DNA of 64,000 bases from Sapria himalayana (GCA_029783825.1 JAREIK010014517.1:263791-327790), one strand, 5' to 3'; shown: positions 24,774-38,023, numbered from the stretch's first letter. Numbers and translations: made by a program. Notes: a model not told the origin generated them from the sequence alone.

Positions 24774-25213
24774 TGATTGATTTATTGATTTATTAATTTA
24801 TTGATAGATATATAGATAGACATAATAATAGCTTAATATATCGATAGATTGATAGGTATATTGATAGACAAAGAGATAGTTAGATATATAGACAATTATA
24901 TAAAAAATAGACAAATATATAGATAGATAGACAAAGAGATAGTTAGATTGATTAACAAATAGATAGATAGATAGATAGACAGATAGACATATAGATATAT
25001 AAATAAATAGATAGGTAGATAAATAGATGATTAGATAGAGAGATAGATAAATAGATAAATCGATAAAAAGATTGATAGATCGATACATAGATAGATAGAT
25101 ATATATAGATAGCTAGATAGATAGACATATTGACAGAATGACATATATTGACAGAATGACATATTAACAGTCAGATAGATAGTTCGATAGATAGATAGCA
25201 AAAAGATAGAAAG
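24049..25213 (+). repeat. GATA array 1 (degenerate tetranucleotide satellite)
   Basis: Degenerate GATA with frequent GACA, AATA and CATA variants on the + strand, including a ~60-bp (TA)n run at about 24703-24762. Long open frames on the - strand consist of Tyr-Leu-Ser-Ile repeats because TATC has no stop in any frame; they are artefacts. The array stops about 30 bp before the left arm of CACTA copy C. Confidence 0.92.
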
Positions 25214-25239
25214 TTAAAAAAATTATCAATATAAATAAT

Positions 25240-27330
25240 ACATAGCTAATTAGTAAGGGATTAGCTTGAGAATAGGAAGAGATGTTTGATTTTAGATTGA
25301 ATTACAAATTTGCGATGGATTTTTGACGAATTAGTGATAGAAATTTTCGATTGAAAATTATCTCTAGCTAATATTATCATAAATTTTCACGCAAAAAATT
25401 TCCGGCATTTTAGGAATGCCTTTAGAAACTGATTTTACCAAGCTAATTAGTTCGAAACAAAATCCCTTGCTAAATAATATTTTGAAATTTTTTTTATGAT
25501 TTTATATTTAATTGCAAGCGATTATTCCTTAAATGATAATTTTCATATATGCATTTAGCTAGTGATATTTTCCTTGCTATTTGGGCTGGAAATAATATTT
25601 TTCACAAATCTTTAATGATTTAATTTCTTTATATATTATTTTTTTTAATATTTTATTTAATTTGATATATTAAAAGTATGTCATGGTCTAAGGATGAGCA
25701 ATCCTTGAACGATACATTCTCCTCATATAATTATAAAAATGAGGTATTATTAAAAATAATTTCAAATATATATAAATATGAATTAAAATTTATATTAATA
25801 AAGACTAAAATATATATTTTTATGTTTATAAAATTTTTAAAAAATTATATAATTTATTTTTTTGAAATATTTAATTATGATTTTAAATATTTGTATTAAA
25901 AAAACATTAAATAATTAATTATATAATTATAATCATTTTTTAAGATATTTTAATTAATAAATGAACATTCATAAAAATTACTACTAATAAACTAAAATAT
26001 TTAATTGTACAATTAAATAAAAAACTATATAAAAATATCTAGATTAACGAATAAACAAGTAAATACTTAAATTATTTAAAGTAAAACATATATATATTTA
26101 TGATAATAGGAATCTTTTAAAAAAATATTTACAAAAAGTTTTGAAATTTTTGAATTATAAAAAAAAATTAGAATTTTCAAAAAATTTCAAAGAAAATAAA
26201 TTGATATTTAAAATTAAATTCATATATGTTTTAATTACAACAAAAAATTTTTGATGATTTAAAAAATAAATATCTTAGCGTGGTTATTAAAAGAACACTT
26301 TAAGTTTTTTTTTAGGGTTTCCAAAGATTTATTTATAATATTACTAATGAAATTTTTGTCATAAAAAGTTTTTTGCCCTATAAATATTTTTGAAAAGTAA
26401 TATCAAACTGACCCTAAGCTAATTTGAATTCAAATTTTATTTTTTGTCCCATCTAAAATTTATAAGAATTAATCAATTGAGTAAGATCTTTACTATTAAC
26501 TTTAAATATTCCATTTTTATTAAAATAATAAATATATTTTTTTTATTGATCTTCTCACTTTATGTAATTTTTGCAATTTTATAAGTTATAAAATATATCA
26601 AATTATATGAAATCTTAAGACTTTATAATTATTTTAGATTATATTCATAATTTTTTTTTTGAATTCTTAAAAATAAACAACCTTTATATATATATATATA
26701 TATGAAATACTTTATTATAATTTAATATTATTTTATTTATTCATGTAATATTATCATTTATGGTTAAATAAAAATGTATTTCATTTTTTTATTTAAAATT
26801 TAATTTTTTAAAATTTTAGTTTACTTTTATATTTTTGTCTTTATTTTTCTATATATTTACATCCATATTTTTATTTATAGGTTGTGTGAAAAAAAACACT
26901 AAGGTATTCAAGCACTTAAAACATCTTTTATATCTTTCGAATAGGAAGAGAGGTGAAGCAAAACAAGAATATGGGAGTAACCTATAAACCCTACATCTTC
27001 CTATTATCAGGTAAGATTGTTATTACTCTTCTCCTTCAAAATACTATATACAATTCTCTATCTCTCTCAATTTGATTATCACTGACGGAGGTTGGTTTAT
27101 ACAGAATATTTGGTTTTAATTTTTTTTTTAATATTTACCCAATTTTTCTTCTTATTTCTTCTATTTTCACATCACGAATAAGATTTTGACTCTCCACCAT
27201 TAATGAAACAACAAATGGGTAGTGTAATCTTTGTTCTTTTACTATTTAATTTTTTTAAGGTTTTATGGATTTCAAATACTAAATGTATGCATATTGTTTT
27301 ATGCTTCTGTAATTTAAGAAAAAATAATTA
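25240..27330 (+). mobile_element. Left arm of CACTA copy C
   Basis: Colinear with 45807-47640 (copy D) and the start of copy F. Shared features include TAGCTAATTAGTAAGGGATT near the end, GCTAATTAGTTCGAAACAAAATCC, a TTATATATAATTGCAAG-like stretch, GATGAGCAATCCTTGAA, a TA run at about 26683-26704 and GGTTTTATGGATTTCAAATAC near 27259. The first ~50 bp of the terminus are missing or degenerate. A leader-like part at 26930-27080 contains GGTAAG after TTATCA, a possible splice donor. No transposase follows in the same orientation. Confidence 0.65.
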
Positions 27331-27990
27331 TGCTTAATGTTTTCTACTTCTATAATTTAAGAAAAAAACAAACTCAATATTTATGGGGTCTGTTTAATGT
27401 GCTAATATTACATAATAGTGATATCTATTATAAATGGCTCAATATTAATACCTTACAATTTTATCTAGATAAATGGCTCAATATTACTATCTGTTTAATA
27501 TTACATAATAGTAATATTGATAGTTTACATAAATATTGAGTCACAGTTATACTAGATAAATGGCTCAATATTGCACCCAATCTTGGGTGCAATGTACGAT
27601 AATGCACAAGAAATGAAAGCAAAAAAAAGCGATTTAATGTTTGAAGGAGGAGAGGGGGAGAGAGAGAGAGAGACATAAGGAGTGCAGTGTTAGAATGAAA
27701 AATTATGTAAATGAAAATAAAATTTCTTCTATATAAACCTAGCAAATATTACATCTTTTGACATATATAAGTTCATATTTGAGCATGAGGCCCAACGGCT
27801 GGGATTAGGTAAGGGTACGACCCTTATTTGTATTATACCATATATGAGCCTGATCAACGAACACTCTCATTCTACGTGCTTACATATTGTTGATATTATA
27901 TCTTATGCCATTTAATTTCAAATTAGTTCAACAAATTAATATTATCCCATATATAATTATATGTTAGGATACATATAGTAAATTAGTTAT
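27331..27990 (-). mobile_element. Inverted CACTA upstream segment with GA tract
   Basis: The stretch 27590-27680 is the reverse complement of about 90-180 in copy A (TAATGCACAAGAAATGAAAGC, then the GA tract). The stretch 27700-27990 is the reverse complement of 49740-49950 in copy D (GGGATTAGGTAAGGGTACGA and TACATCTTTTGACATATATAAG). It lies inverted relative to the left arm just before it, so copy C is rearranged or composite with a breakpoint near 27330. No coding frame of note. Confidence 0.65.
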
Positions 27991-28533
27991 AAAGAGTTAC
28001 ATATAGTTAAACATATAATTATATATAAATATATGCATACAAGTAGTTATAAGTAAATATAAATAAATGTATACAAAGTTATAAACAATTATATAGATTT
28101 ACATATATGTATACATAATAAAAAATAAATTTATATTTATTTATATAGAGTTATTTATAGTTAAAAGATTATTTATATATAGTTATACACATATAGTTAA
28201 ACAATGTGTTGTATGTTTTTATGCATATAATTATAAATATTGTTACATGTAGTTATAGATATAGTTACACGTATAGTTAAACTTATATTTATACATGTAT
28301 GTTTATATAATTGTTCATATAATTTCATATATTTATACATATAGTTATATATAGGTATGGATATACTAAATAGATTTTTTATAATAATATATAAAAATGT
28401 ATATTAAATATATGTTGTTAATTATATATTTAAATATAGGTTATACATTAATAATATAAAATTATTTAAAATAATATGTTATTATACATATAATATATAT
28501 ATTATAACAAATTATATATTGTTAAACATTTAG

Positions 28534-28574
<41 letters not shown>

Positions 28575-29084
28575 TATGAGTAGGTATAGTTAGTTATACA
28601 TAAATATATACAAAGTTATAAACAAGTATATAGATTTACATATATGTATACATATATGTATAAATAGTTAAAAATATAGTTTTATTTAATTATATAATGT
28701 TTTATTTAGTTTTACAAATATTTATATATAGTTATACACATATAATTAAATATGATGTTGTTTGTTAGTATACATGTAATTATAAATATAGTTACATGTG
28801 ATTATACACATAGTTACACGTATAGTTAAACTAATATTTATTGATGTATGTATATATATTTATTCATATAATTTCATATATTTATACATATAGTTATGTA
28901 TGGTATGGATATACTAAAATACAATTTTTATACTAATATATAAAAATGTATATTAAATATATGTTGTTAATCATATATTTAAATATAGGTTATACATTAA
29001 TAATATAAAATTATGTATAATTTTATATTATTATACATATAATATATATAGTTATAAAAAATTATATATCATTAAACATTTAGT

Positions 29085-29143
<59 letters not shown>

Positions 29144-29530
29144 TATGAGAAGTTATATTTAGTTAAACATAAATATATACAAAGTTATAAACAAGTATGT
29201 TGATTTATATATATGTATACATAGATGTGGTTATACATATAGGTACACGTATAGTTAAACTTATATCTATACATGTAGGTATATATATTTATCTATATAA
29301 TTTTATATATCTATACCTATTATTATGTATAGGTATAGATATAGTAAAATACATTTTTGAATACTAATATATACAAATGTATATTAAATATAAGTTGTAA
29401 ATTATATATTTAAATATTTTTGTATAAAGCTTTTATCATAATACCAATAATAAGATACAATTATTTATAGTTATGTTATTATACATATAGTATATATAAC
29501 AATAAATATTTTTATATAGTTAAACATATA
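27991..29530 (-). repeat. ~540-570 bp AT-rich tandem repeat, about 3 copies (copy C)
   Basis: The landmark ATAAACAATTATATAG, or its variant ATAAACAAGTATGTTG, recurs at about 28081, 28618 and 29187 (spacing about 537 and 569 bp). Each unit also carries CACGTATAGTTAAAC, AATTTCATATATTTATAC and TAAATATATGTTGTTAA. Units are separated by (TA)n runs at about 28539-28570 and 29087-29140. The array is the inverse of 47640-49735. Confidence 0.82.
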
Positions 29531-30110
29531 GGTAAAACTATTATTTGGCTCGTATATAAGCTATGAATCTTCATGATTAGAATCGGTAAAACTCACGTCC
29601 CAACATCTGAACAACATGATAAATGATAGCACCATGGAAACTGTATCCAACATCTACAAGGATCGGACTCATATTTTCAGTGTTAAAAGTATTTATCATC
29701 ATTTGCCGATCAGTCTACCATGATGTTGGTTTAGATTTTTATTACCATGCTATTTTTTAAAAAATTTTATTCTTGATAGTAATTATGTACAAAAAAGTTT
29801 GGTTCATATATTTTGTATTATCTTAGCTTGAATGTTCATTACACATTCTATATGTTGATCTTATTATATCAGTATGAAATCATAATTTTAATATTACTAA
29901 ACTTGATTCAACAAGTCCACTCATCACTAACAAAAATGAGATAACAATGAATCACGCACTAAAAGACATCTATAGATGGAATATTGAAATTATTAGAAAT
30001 ATAAATGTTTTATTTCAAGAAACATAAATATGAAGATTTTATGTTTGAGATAATTTTGAGATAAATTTAAATTACAAAATGATAGATACATGATAAATAT
30101 AAATATTTAT

Positions 30111-30141
<31 letters not shown>

Positions 30142-30239
30142 TCATGATAATCTTTGTTAAAGATACGTGCAACAATAAGAATATAAATGAATCAAATAGG
30201 AAAATTACAATAAAGTCTGAAAAAATTAATAAGAATAAT
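29531..30239. other. Unassigned AT-rich sequence with a (CA)n microsatellite
   Basis: A short less AT-rich part at about 29570-29720 is followed by AT-rich DNA and a (CA)n run at about 30109-30137. No gene or repeat family recognised. Confidence 0.5.
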
Positions 30240-30712
30240 TATTTATATATCATATGTTGACTTACAAGCTTATCACATGCTTACTTGTATTTATATCATA
30301 TGTTAGTATATATGCTTTCCATGTCTTGGCTTACATGAGTGATAATTATTGATTAGGTGCTTACTATGTGTTCTCGTGCATTAATGCCAAGTGCTTGAAA
30401 GTGTGCTTGTTATATGATGATGTGTATACCTGCCAAGGATTGACTTGACATGTGAAAGCTATGTGTTGGCTTACTAATTGTTGCATTAAAAATTAAAAAA
30501 CTTGATATCTTGCCTATAAATAAAAGTGATTTGGGGTTCCTAGCACACAACAAGACATATCATGAGAACATTTCAAAGTGAATTGAGAAACTCATGCTCA
30601 ATTATTTTCAATTACATGTGTGAATATTATTGAGTTTTCTAGAAGTTGGTAGAATAGTTCAAATTGATTCAATCGAGTATAATCAATTTAATTTAATTTG
30701 AGATGCTAAACT
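30240..30712 (+). promoter_or_regulatory. LTR-like / promoter-like stretch with TATA box
   Basis: TATAAATA at about 30515-30522 sits in GCCTATAAATAAAAG, followed by an A-rich leader-like sequence (CACACAACAAGACATATC). This layout resembles the U3-R boundary of plant LTR retrotransposons. No second LTR, primer-binding site or polyprotein was seen nearby, so a solo LTR or chance promoter-like sequence are both possible. Confidence 0.28.
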
Positions 30713-31000
30713 ATATTTTATTTATTTTATTTATTTTATTAATTTTATTTATTCAATTTATTCTATTTATTCTATTTATTCTATGTATTCTATGTATTCT
30801 ATGTATTCTATGTATTCTATGTATTCTATGTATTCTATGTATTCTATGTATTCTATGTATTCTATTTATTCTATTTATTCAATTTATTATATTTATTCTA
30901 TTTATTATATTTATTCTATTTATTCAATTTATTTTATTTATTCTATTTATTATATTTATTCTATTTATTCTATTTATTTTATTTTATTTTATTTTTGAAT
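30713..31000 (+). repeat. 9-bp minisatellite (TATTCTATG) with TATTCTATT-type variants
   Basis: Between about 30775 and 30860 the unit TATTCTATG repeats about ten times perfectly. On both sides it grades into 5- and 10-bp TATTC/TATTT variants. Two overlapping long open frames here (Ile-Leu-Cys and Tyr-Ser-Met repeats) are by-products of the repeat. Confidence 0.9.
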
Positions 31001-31024
31001 TCAATCATTACTCATTTTTGAATA

Positions 31025-31250
31025 TTTTTTGTAGATATCAAGTCGACATATCTAAGTATGTATACTAGTTATGGATAAAATGCACGTGCATATTGATGTA
31101 TAATATTTTTGAAGATATCAAGTTGGCATAGCAATGTATGTATACTAGTTATGTATAAAATACACATGAATATTGATTTATACTATTTTTGTAGATATAA
31201 AGTTGGCAAACCTAAGTATATATACTATTTATATATTGTTTTTGTATACG
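31025..31250 (+). repeat. 80-bp tandem repeat, about 2.8 copies
   Basis: GTAGATATCAAGT starts at 31031, GAAGATATCAAGT at 31111 and GTAGATATAAAGT at 31191, an exact 80-bp period. Each unit has TATGTATACTAGTTATG and a following TATTGATTTATA-like part. Confidence 0.88.
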
Positions 31251-31607
31251 GTCATTCAGAATTCACACAGTGACAAAGTATTATATCACAAGTGCATGAA
31301 GCATTTAACCAATAATTTATTTATGAAATCCAAGCATACCATATTGTGATTGAAGAAGAAATTCGGAAACAAAAAAAAGAATAAAAATGCTTACTCTTCG
31401 TTTAAGCAATCCTACGATAATCGATGAATGCACCTCAAATCAATAACAAATTAAAACTTAAACCTTGAATGAATTTTTGTTTAATTGGCATCGAGATATA
31501 ATGGCAAAATGAGGAGGAATTCGACTCTTTTAGAGATGTGTCAAGTCGAGAGAGAGAATGTATATTCTAGGATAATATTTATTTTTTAATTATTAAAACA
31601 TTAAATA

Positions 31608-31672
<65 letters not shown>
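31251..31672. other. Unassigned sequence ending in a (TA)n tract
   Basis: Non-repetitive AT-rich DNA with no supported gene, then about 60 bp of (TA)n at about 31611-31670. Confidence 0.5.
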
Positions 31673-31673
<1 letters not shown>

Positions 31674-32185
31674 TCATTAATTTATAAATAATATTATAAA
31701 AAATAACCTTACAAATTTTTTTAATTATTAACCATAAATGTATTTATTTATGAAATAATATTATTTATGGTTAAATATAAAATAATTTCGTTTTCTAATT
31801 TTTTTCGTCTATGACTCGTCTCTCCCCCCATTTGGCAATCTTTACATATCAAACAAAGAACATTTCTTTCTCTATCTCTTTCTCGGTTTGTATTATATTT
31901 GTTTATTTTCATTATGATTTATTTAAAAATTAGTAATGAGTTTTGCAAATTTAAAATTGTTAGTGATCTAAATGGTGCTTTTTTGTTGAGTTCTTGTGTG
32001 TTAATGAAAAATCAGAAGTGTGAAGTTTTTTTCTTTTAATGATTATTTTTTTTAATGTTTAATGGATGTCAATTTAACTAAAAGTGTGCTAGCTCTTAAA
32101 TTCAAAGAAGAATAGTAAAAGAGGACGAATAAAATACTAACAAGAGGAAAAGAGGAGTAAGGTACTGTAATTTTTTAAATTAAAA
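31673..32185. repeat. Block paralogous to 11172-11790
   Basis: Shared landmarks in the same order and orientation are AATTTATAAATAATATTATAAAAA, trimmed here to its recognisable core TAAATAATATTATA, then TTTATTTTCATTAT, AATGGTGCTTTTTTGTTGAG, TTCTTGTGTGTTAATGA and AAAAGTGTGCTAGCTCT. The paralogue abuts the right end of CACTA copy B. No coding potential. Confidence 0.75.
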
Positions 32186-33060
32186 GAAGAGCAAGATACC
32201 ATGCATTCTCAAAGAACACTGGTCATGCAAGGTGTCATATTTTGTGTAAACATTTATAATAAGTAATTGTTCCATCATTATATAATGTTAACATGAGTAA
32301 TATGATAGATGATTTGATTAGTAATAGAGTATACCATTCTTTTTTAAAAAAATTGCATATTGTATATATATCCAATGTAGTAGATGTGTGATGCATGTGA
32401 AGTCATTTATTTAGTGCAGTCTATGTTTACTTTACATGCACATTTTTTTGTTTACAATGAAACATGCATACTAGTATACTTTTTTACACAAAACACTTGC
32501 CAATTTTTTATAACACAGAAAAAATTAGAAATGATCAAAAATAATATTTTACAACTAAATAAAAACAAAAAAAAATCAAACAAGATGTAACACATCTTCA
32601 ACTAATGATTTTTAACAATTTGACTATGATCTAATGTTGATTCTGAGATTATTACTGAGAATCAATATATCAAAGTAAAGTTTTTTAATTAAAATTGTTT
32701 ATTGGATCATAAATCTCCATATGAAAAAAATATCTTTAATATTGGTATGATATTTTCGATTTAATATTATTCTAATAGTATATTTTTTTTATAAATTCAA
32801 AAATTAGCAATAAAAAATTAATGATAAACAAAAATCAAAAATTATAATTAATGCATAATATAATACTCTTGATATATGATACCCTTGTATGTTTTCCTTT
32901 TATTTTTTTTTCTTTTTAGCTATTTTAGATTTAGCATATGTAAATAAATTTGTTTGTGCAGATGATTATACTTTTGATATATGATACACACACACACTCA
33001 CATATGTATGTGCGTATGTATAGTTTTTTGTTTGTATTTATTTGTATTATTTTATTTTTT
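32186..33060. other. Unassigned AT-rich sequence
   Basis: No gene, tandem repeat or transposon hallmark is evident. It lies between the two blocks that match the two flanks of copy B. A 68-codon frame at 32384-32590 shows no recognisable motif and is probably chance. Confidence 0.5.
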
Positions 33061-33065
33061 GTCAT

Positions 33066-33760
33066 TATATATTTGCAACTTTTTGGTTTGGTGTAAATTA
33101 TAATATGAGTATATTAAAAGATTTTTTAAGTTATTTGCAAATATAGCCATGTAATAGTTTGATGAAATTAATTAACCTATTTTAGAAGCTTTTAAAAAAT
33201 GTGATGTGGCCATTTGGTTGATTCACTCGTTAACTATTTGGGCATTGTAAAAAATAGCCCTCTCTGGCTGCTTTTGCCAAAATTTAGCTTTTTTTTTAAT
33301 TAATTGAAAAAAATATATAAGTGATGAACATATCTATAATTTTTGCTAAATTAATAAGTTTCCATCCTTCCTATTGATTAGGTATTAATTGATGTGTATC
33401 TTTTCTTTACCAAATAATCTTTTGATTGCAGTATTACACAAATTATGTTAACGTTAATGTCTGTAATTTTTTGTATCTCTAATCAGTCTAGATTTGTAAA
33501 GCTAGAAATCATTAATTGCAGTTTGCTTCACATCTATGTTTTCTAGTTGAATACTTTGTATGATATGTTTTATAGTCCAAATATGTTTTTGTCCACGTAT
33601 GATTTCTTTATTAATTAATTAGCCAAGAGTTCTTGGAATTGGCGCTTCATTCCATTAATTTTTTATATCCTATTTATTTTAATATTCAAAGATTGAGTTG
33701 AATAACAATAGAAATTTTGGTCTTTGATCTTTATTGAGAAATAAAAGTTTACACCTTCAA
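33066..33760. repeat. Block paralogous to 22835-23917
   Basis: It matches the block just outside the left terminus of copy B in the same orientation (see landmarks there). It ends at ACACCTTCAAA, exactly where the TNP2-core fragment E begins. Confidence 0.72.
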
Positions 33761-34470
33761 ATATTTAGCATGACTAATAATAGTGACACCTTATAATTTG
33801 TCTCCATAGTTGTGTATGAAGTAGCAATATATGTTTATGTTAAAATGGTTCAAGGGCAAAAAAATCCAAAAGACATTATGGATGTTTTCATACAACCTCT
33901 TATAGAAGAGTTAAATTATTTGTGAGATATTGGAGTGAATACATATGACATCTCAAAGAAGCAAAATTTCATAATGTGGGTAGACCTTATGTGGATGGTA
34001 ATTAATTATCCTACTTATTCAATATTACCTGGTTGGAGTACTACACTATGATTTGCATGCCCGTATTGCATGGAAAAGTTTGATGCATTTACCCTCAAAT
34101 TCAGTGGTAAACAATCATGGTTGATAACCATCATAAGGTTTTACCTACAAATCATCCATTCCACAAAAATAAATTTGCATTTTGAGAAAACAAAATAGTG
34201 ATGATAGTTGCACCAGTTGTTCGTCATGAGATGGATGCTATTAGATCTAATGGACCAATATGCAAAATATTTGGCAAGATGAAATGTAGTATTTTTTGGG
34301 ACTTGCCCTATTGGATGCCCAATTTAATTCTTCATAACAAGATGTAACGCATATAAAAATTGCATTTGACAATAATTTCAACATTGTCCTTAATGTAGAT
34401 AGAAAAACAAAAGACACTTTAAAATCAATATAAGAGTTGAATGATTACTGTTTGGATCCTGAATTCAAAC
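33761..34470 (+). pseudogene. Isolated TNP2 transposase-core fragment E
   Basis: It covers the part of TNP2 that matches about 1427-2206 of copy A. Readable pieces include VTPYNLSP, IMDVFIQPLIEELNYL, DIGVNTYDISKKQNFIM, DLMWMVINYPTYSILPGWST, FACPYCMEKFDAFTLKF and FWDLPYWMPNLILHN. There are many stops (near 33803, 33818, 33922, 34049) and frameshifts. No N-terminal or DUF4218 part is attached. The right edge runs directly into GATA array 2. Confidence 0.8.
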
Positions 34471-34512
34471 AAAATTAGGCTACAAAAAATAGACAAACAT
34501 ATAGATAGATAA

Positions 34513-34550
<38 letters not shown>

Positions 34551-34599
34551 GTAGATAAATATATAGATAGATAGATAGGCATACAAAAAGAGAGATAGA

Positions 34600-35720
34600 A
34601 AGATAGATATATATAAAGAACAAATAAATAGACAAACATATAGATAGATAGAGAGTTAGACACATAGATAGATAGAAAAATCGATAGATTTATAGATAGG
34701 ATGATAGGCAGATAGATAGATATATATAGATAAAAAGATAGATATATGTATAGATAGATATATAGAAATATACATAGATATATATATATATATAGTAGAT
34801 AGAAAAATAGACAGACAGACAGATAGATAGATAAATAAATAATTACATATTAGATAAATAGATAGATATATAGTTAGATAGATAGATATATAGGTGTATA
34901 TATATAGATCGATAGATAGATAGATCGATATATAAAAAGATAGACAAGTAGATAGACCTACAAAAAGACAGGTAGATTGAAATATATATATATACATATT
35001 CGATAGACAACTAGATAGCTAGACATATAGGCAATTAGACAGATAGACAGATAGATAGGTAGGTAGGTAGAGATTTATACAACTATATATATAAACATAT
35101 ATATAGATAGATAGTTAGTTAGTTAGTTAGTTAGATAGTTATATAAATAGATAGAATGATAGATAGGTATAAATCTAGATTTGTTTATAGATATATAGGT
35201 AGATAGATAGATAACTAGATAAAAGATAGATAGATATATAGCAAGATAGATAAATATATTTAGAAAGAGAGATATATTTAGAAAGAGAGATATATTTAGA
35301 AAGAGAGATATATATTTAGAAATAGATAGGTATAAATACATATATTGATTGATAACTAGATAGATTGATAAAAAGATATTTAGAAAGAGAGAGAGATAGA
35401 TAGATATATATATATATATATATACATGTAGACATATATATAGATTGAATGATACATACAAATAGATAGATAGAAAGATAGGTATATATAAAGAAAGACA
35501 AATAAATAGACAAATATATAGATAGATAGACAGATAGACATAGACATATAGATAAATAGATAGATTGATAGATAGGAAGATAGGTAGATAGATAGAAATA
35601 GATAGAAAGATAAAATATATGTATAGATAGATACATAGAAATATACATTGATATATATATATATATATAGTAGATAGATAGATAGATAGACATATAGATA
35701 AATTGATTGACAGATAGACA
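34600..35720 (+). repeat. Higher-order duplication (~870 bp spacing) within GATA array 2
   Basis: About 34600-34845 and 35470-35720 share non-GATA details in the same order: AAAGA(C)AAATAAATAGACAAA, ATATATGTATAGATAG (34742 and 35615), GAAATATACAT, a TA run and TATAGTAGATAG. This shows segmental duplication on top of simple slippage. Confidence 0.65.
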
Positions 35721-37389
35721 GAAAGATAGTTAGATAGTTAGATAGATAAATAAATATTTAGATAGATAAATTGATAGATAAATAGATATATAAGCAAATT
35801 GATAGATAGAAAGATAGATATATAGAAAGAAAGAATGAAAGAAAGAAAGAGATAAAGAAAGAAAGAAAGATAGTAGACATATATATATAGATAGATAAAA
35901 AGATTTATTTTAGATAGATAAATAGATAACTAGATAGACCGATATCTAAATAGATAGATAGATAGACAACTAGATAGAGAGATATAAATGCAAATAGATA
36001 GATAGTCAGCTAGATAAATAGATAGATATATAGGTAGATAGTTAGATAATTATATAGGTAGATAGATAAATAAAATGATAGGTAGATAGCTAGATATATA
36101 GATATATAGATAGTTAGTTAGTTAGACAAATAGATAGATAGATATATAGATATATTAATAGATAGATATACATAGATTAATATATTATTTGATAGATAGA
36201 TAGATAATTATATAATTAGATAGATATATAGAAATATAGATAGATAGATATATAAATAGGTACATAGATATATAGATAACAATATAGATAGATAGATAAA
36301 TAATAGATTGATAGATAGATAGTTTAAAAATAAAAAGTAAGATAAATATATAAATAGAAATATAGATATAAAGAAAGAACAAAGATAGAAAGATAGATAC
36401 ATAGATACATAGATCGAGAGATAGATTAATTAATATATAGATAGATAGACAAGAATTTAAATAGACATATAGAATATTAGACTGATAGATAGATATTCAA
36501 ATAGATAGGTAGATAGATGGATAGACAGATAGACAGGTAGATAGATATAAAGATATTCAAATAGATAGAAAGTTAGATCGATAGATAGACAGATAAGTAG
36601 ATAGATAGATTAATAGATAGATAGAGAGTAGATAGAAAGATAGATAGATAGATAGACAGATAGATTGTAGATAAAAAGATAGATAAATAAACAAATAGAT
36701 ATATAAATATATAGATAGTGAGATAGATAGACATACAAATAGATAGATAGTAAGATAGATAGATAGTTATATAAATAAATGGATATATAAAAATAAAGAA
36801 ATATAGACAGATAGACAAATAAATAGATAGAAATATAGATAGATAGACAAATAGACACATAGGCAGATAGACAGGTAGATAGATTAATAGATAGATTGAT
36901 AGATAGGTAGATATGTAGATAGATAGATAGATAGGTAGATAAATTGATAGACAGATAGATAGCTAGCTAGATAGATCAATAAATAGATAGACACATAGAA
37001 AGAAAAAAAGATAGATAGATTAATTGATTTATAGATAATTAGATAGACAGATAATATTAATATAGATAGACAGTCATATAGATAGATAGATAGATAAATA
37101 GAGACTAGATAGATAGATAGATAGACAGACAGATAGATAGATAGATAGACAGACAGATAGATAGATAGATAGATAGACAGACAGATAGATAGATAGACAT
37201 ACAAAAAGATTTAAACTTAGATAGATATATATATAATTAGATAGATAAATACATAGATAAATAGATAGATAGTTAGATAGATAAATAGAAGATAGATAGA
37301 TATATAGAAAGAAAGACAACTAAACTGAACAACATATAGATAGATTTATAGATAGACACATAGACAGATAAACAGATAGACAAAAAGAT

Positions 37390-37422
<33 letters not shown>

Positions 37423-37667
37423 AGTAGATTAGTAGATAGATAGATAGTTATAGATAAATACATAGATAGATGTATAGATAGATAGATAAAAATATACATA
37501 AATAAATACATAGATATATAAATAGATACACACACACACACACATAGACATATAAATAGATAGATAGACTGATAGATATATAGATAGATATATATATATA
37601 GATAGACATAAAGATAGATGAATAGATAGATAGGCAGATAGATAGATAAATAAATAGATAGATAGAT

Positions 37668-37718
<51 letters not shown>

Positions 37719-38023
37719 GATTGATAGATATATAGATAGGTAGAAAGATATATAGATAGATAGATAGATTTATAAAAAATTAAATAGATAGGCATATAGA
37801 TAAATAGAGAGATAGATTGCCAGATAGATACGCAGATAGATAGATACATAGATAGCTAGATAGAAAGATAAATAGATATGTTGATAGCTAGATATACAGA
37901 TAGATAAAAAGCTAGCAAGCTTTTTAAATAGATAGAAAGACAAAGAGCTAGATAGATAGATAGACAGATAGACAGATAGACAGATAGACCAATTGACAGA
38001 TTGACAAATAGACAGATAGACAG

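Noticed and set aside
24049..25213. Long - strand open frames of Tyr-Leu-Ser-Ile repeats in array 1
   Set aside because: TATC repeats contain no stop codon in any frame, so long frames are expected by composition; no conserved start, domain or codon pattern.
30703..31068. 121-codon Ile/Leu/Cys frame
   Set aside because: Translation of the 9-bp TATTCTATG minisatellite; a second frame gives Tyr-Ser-Met repeats.
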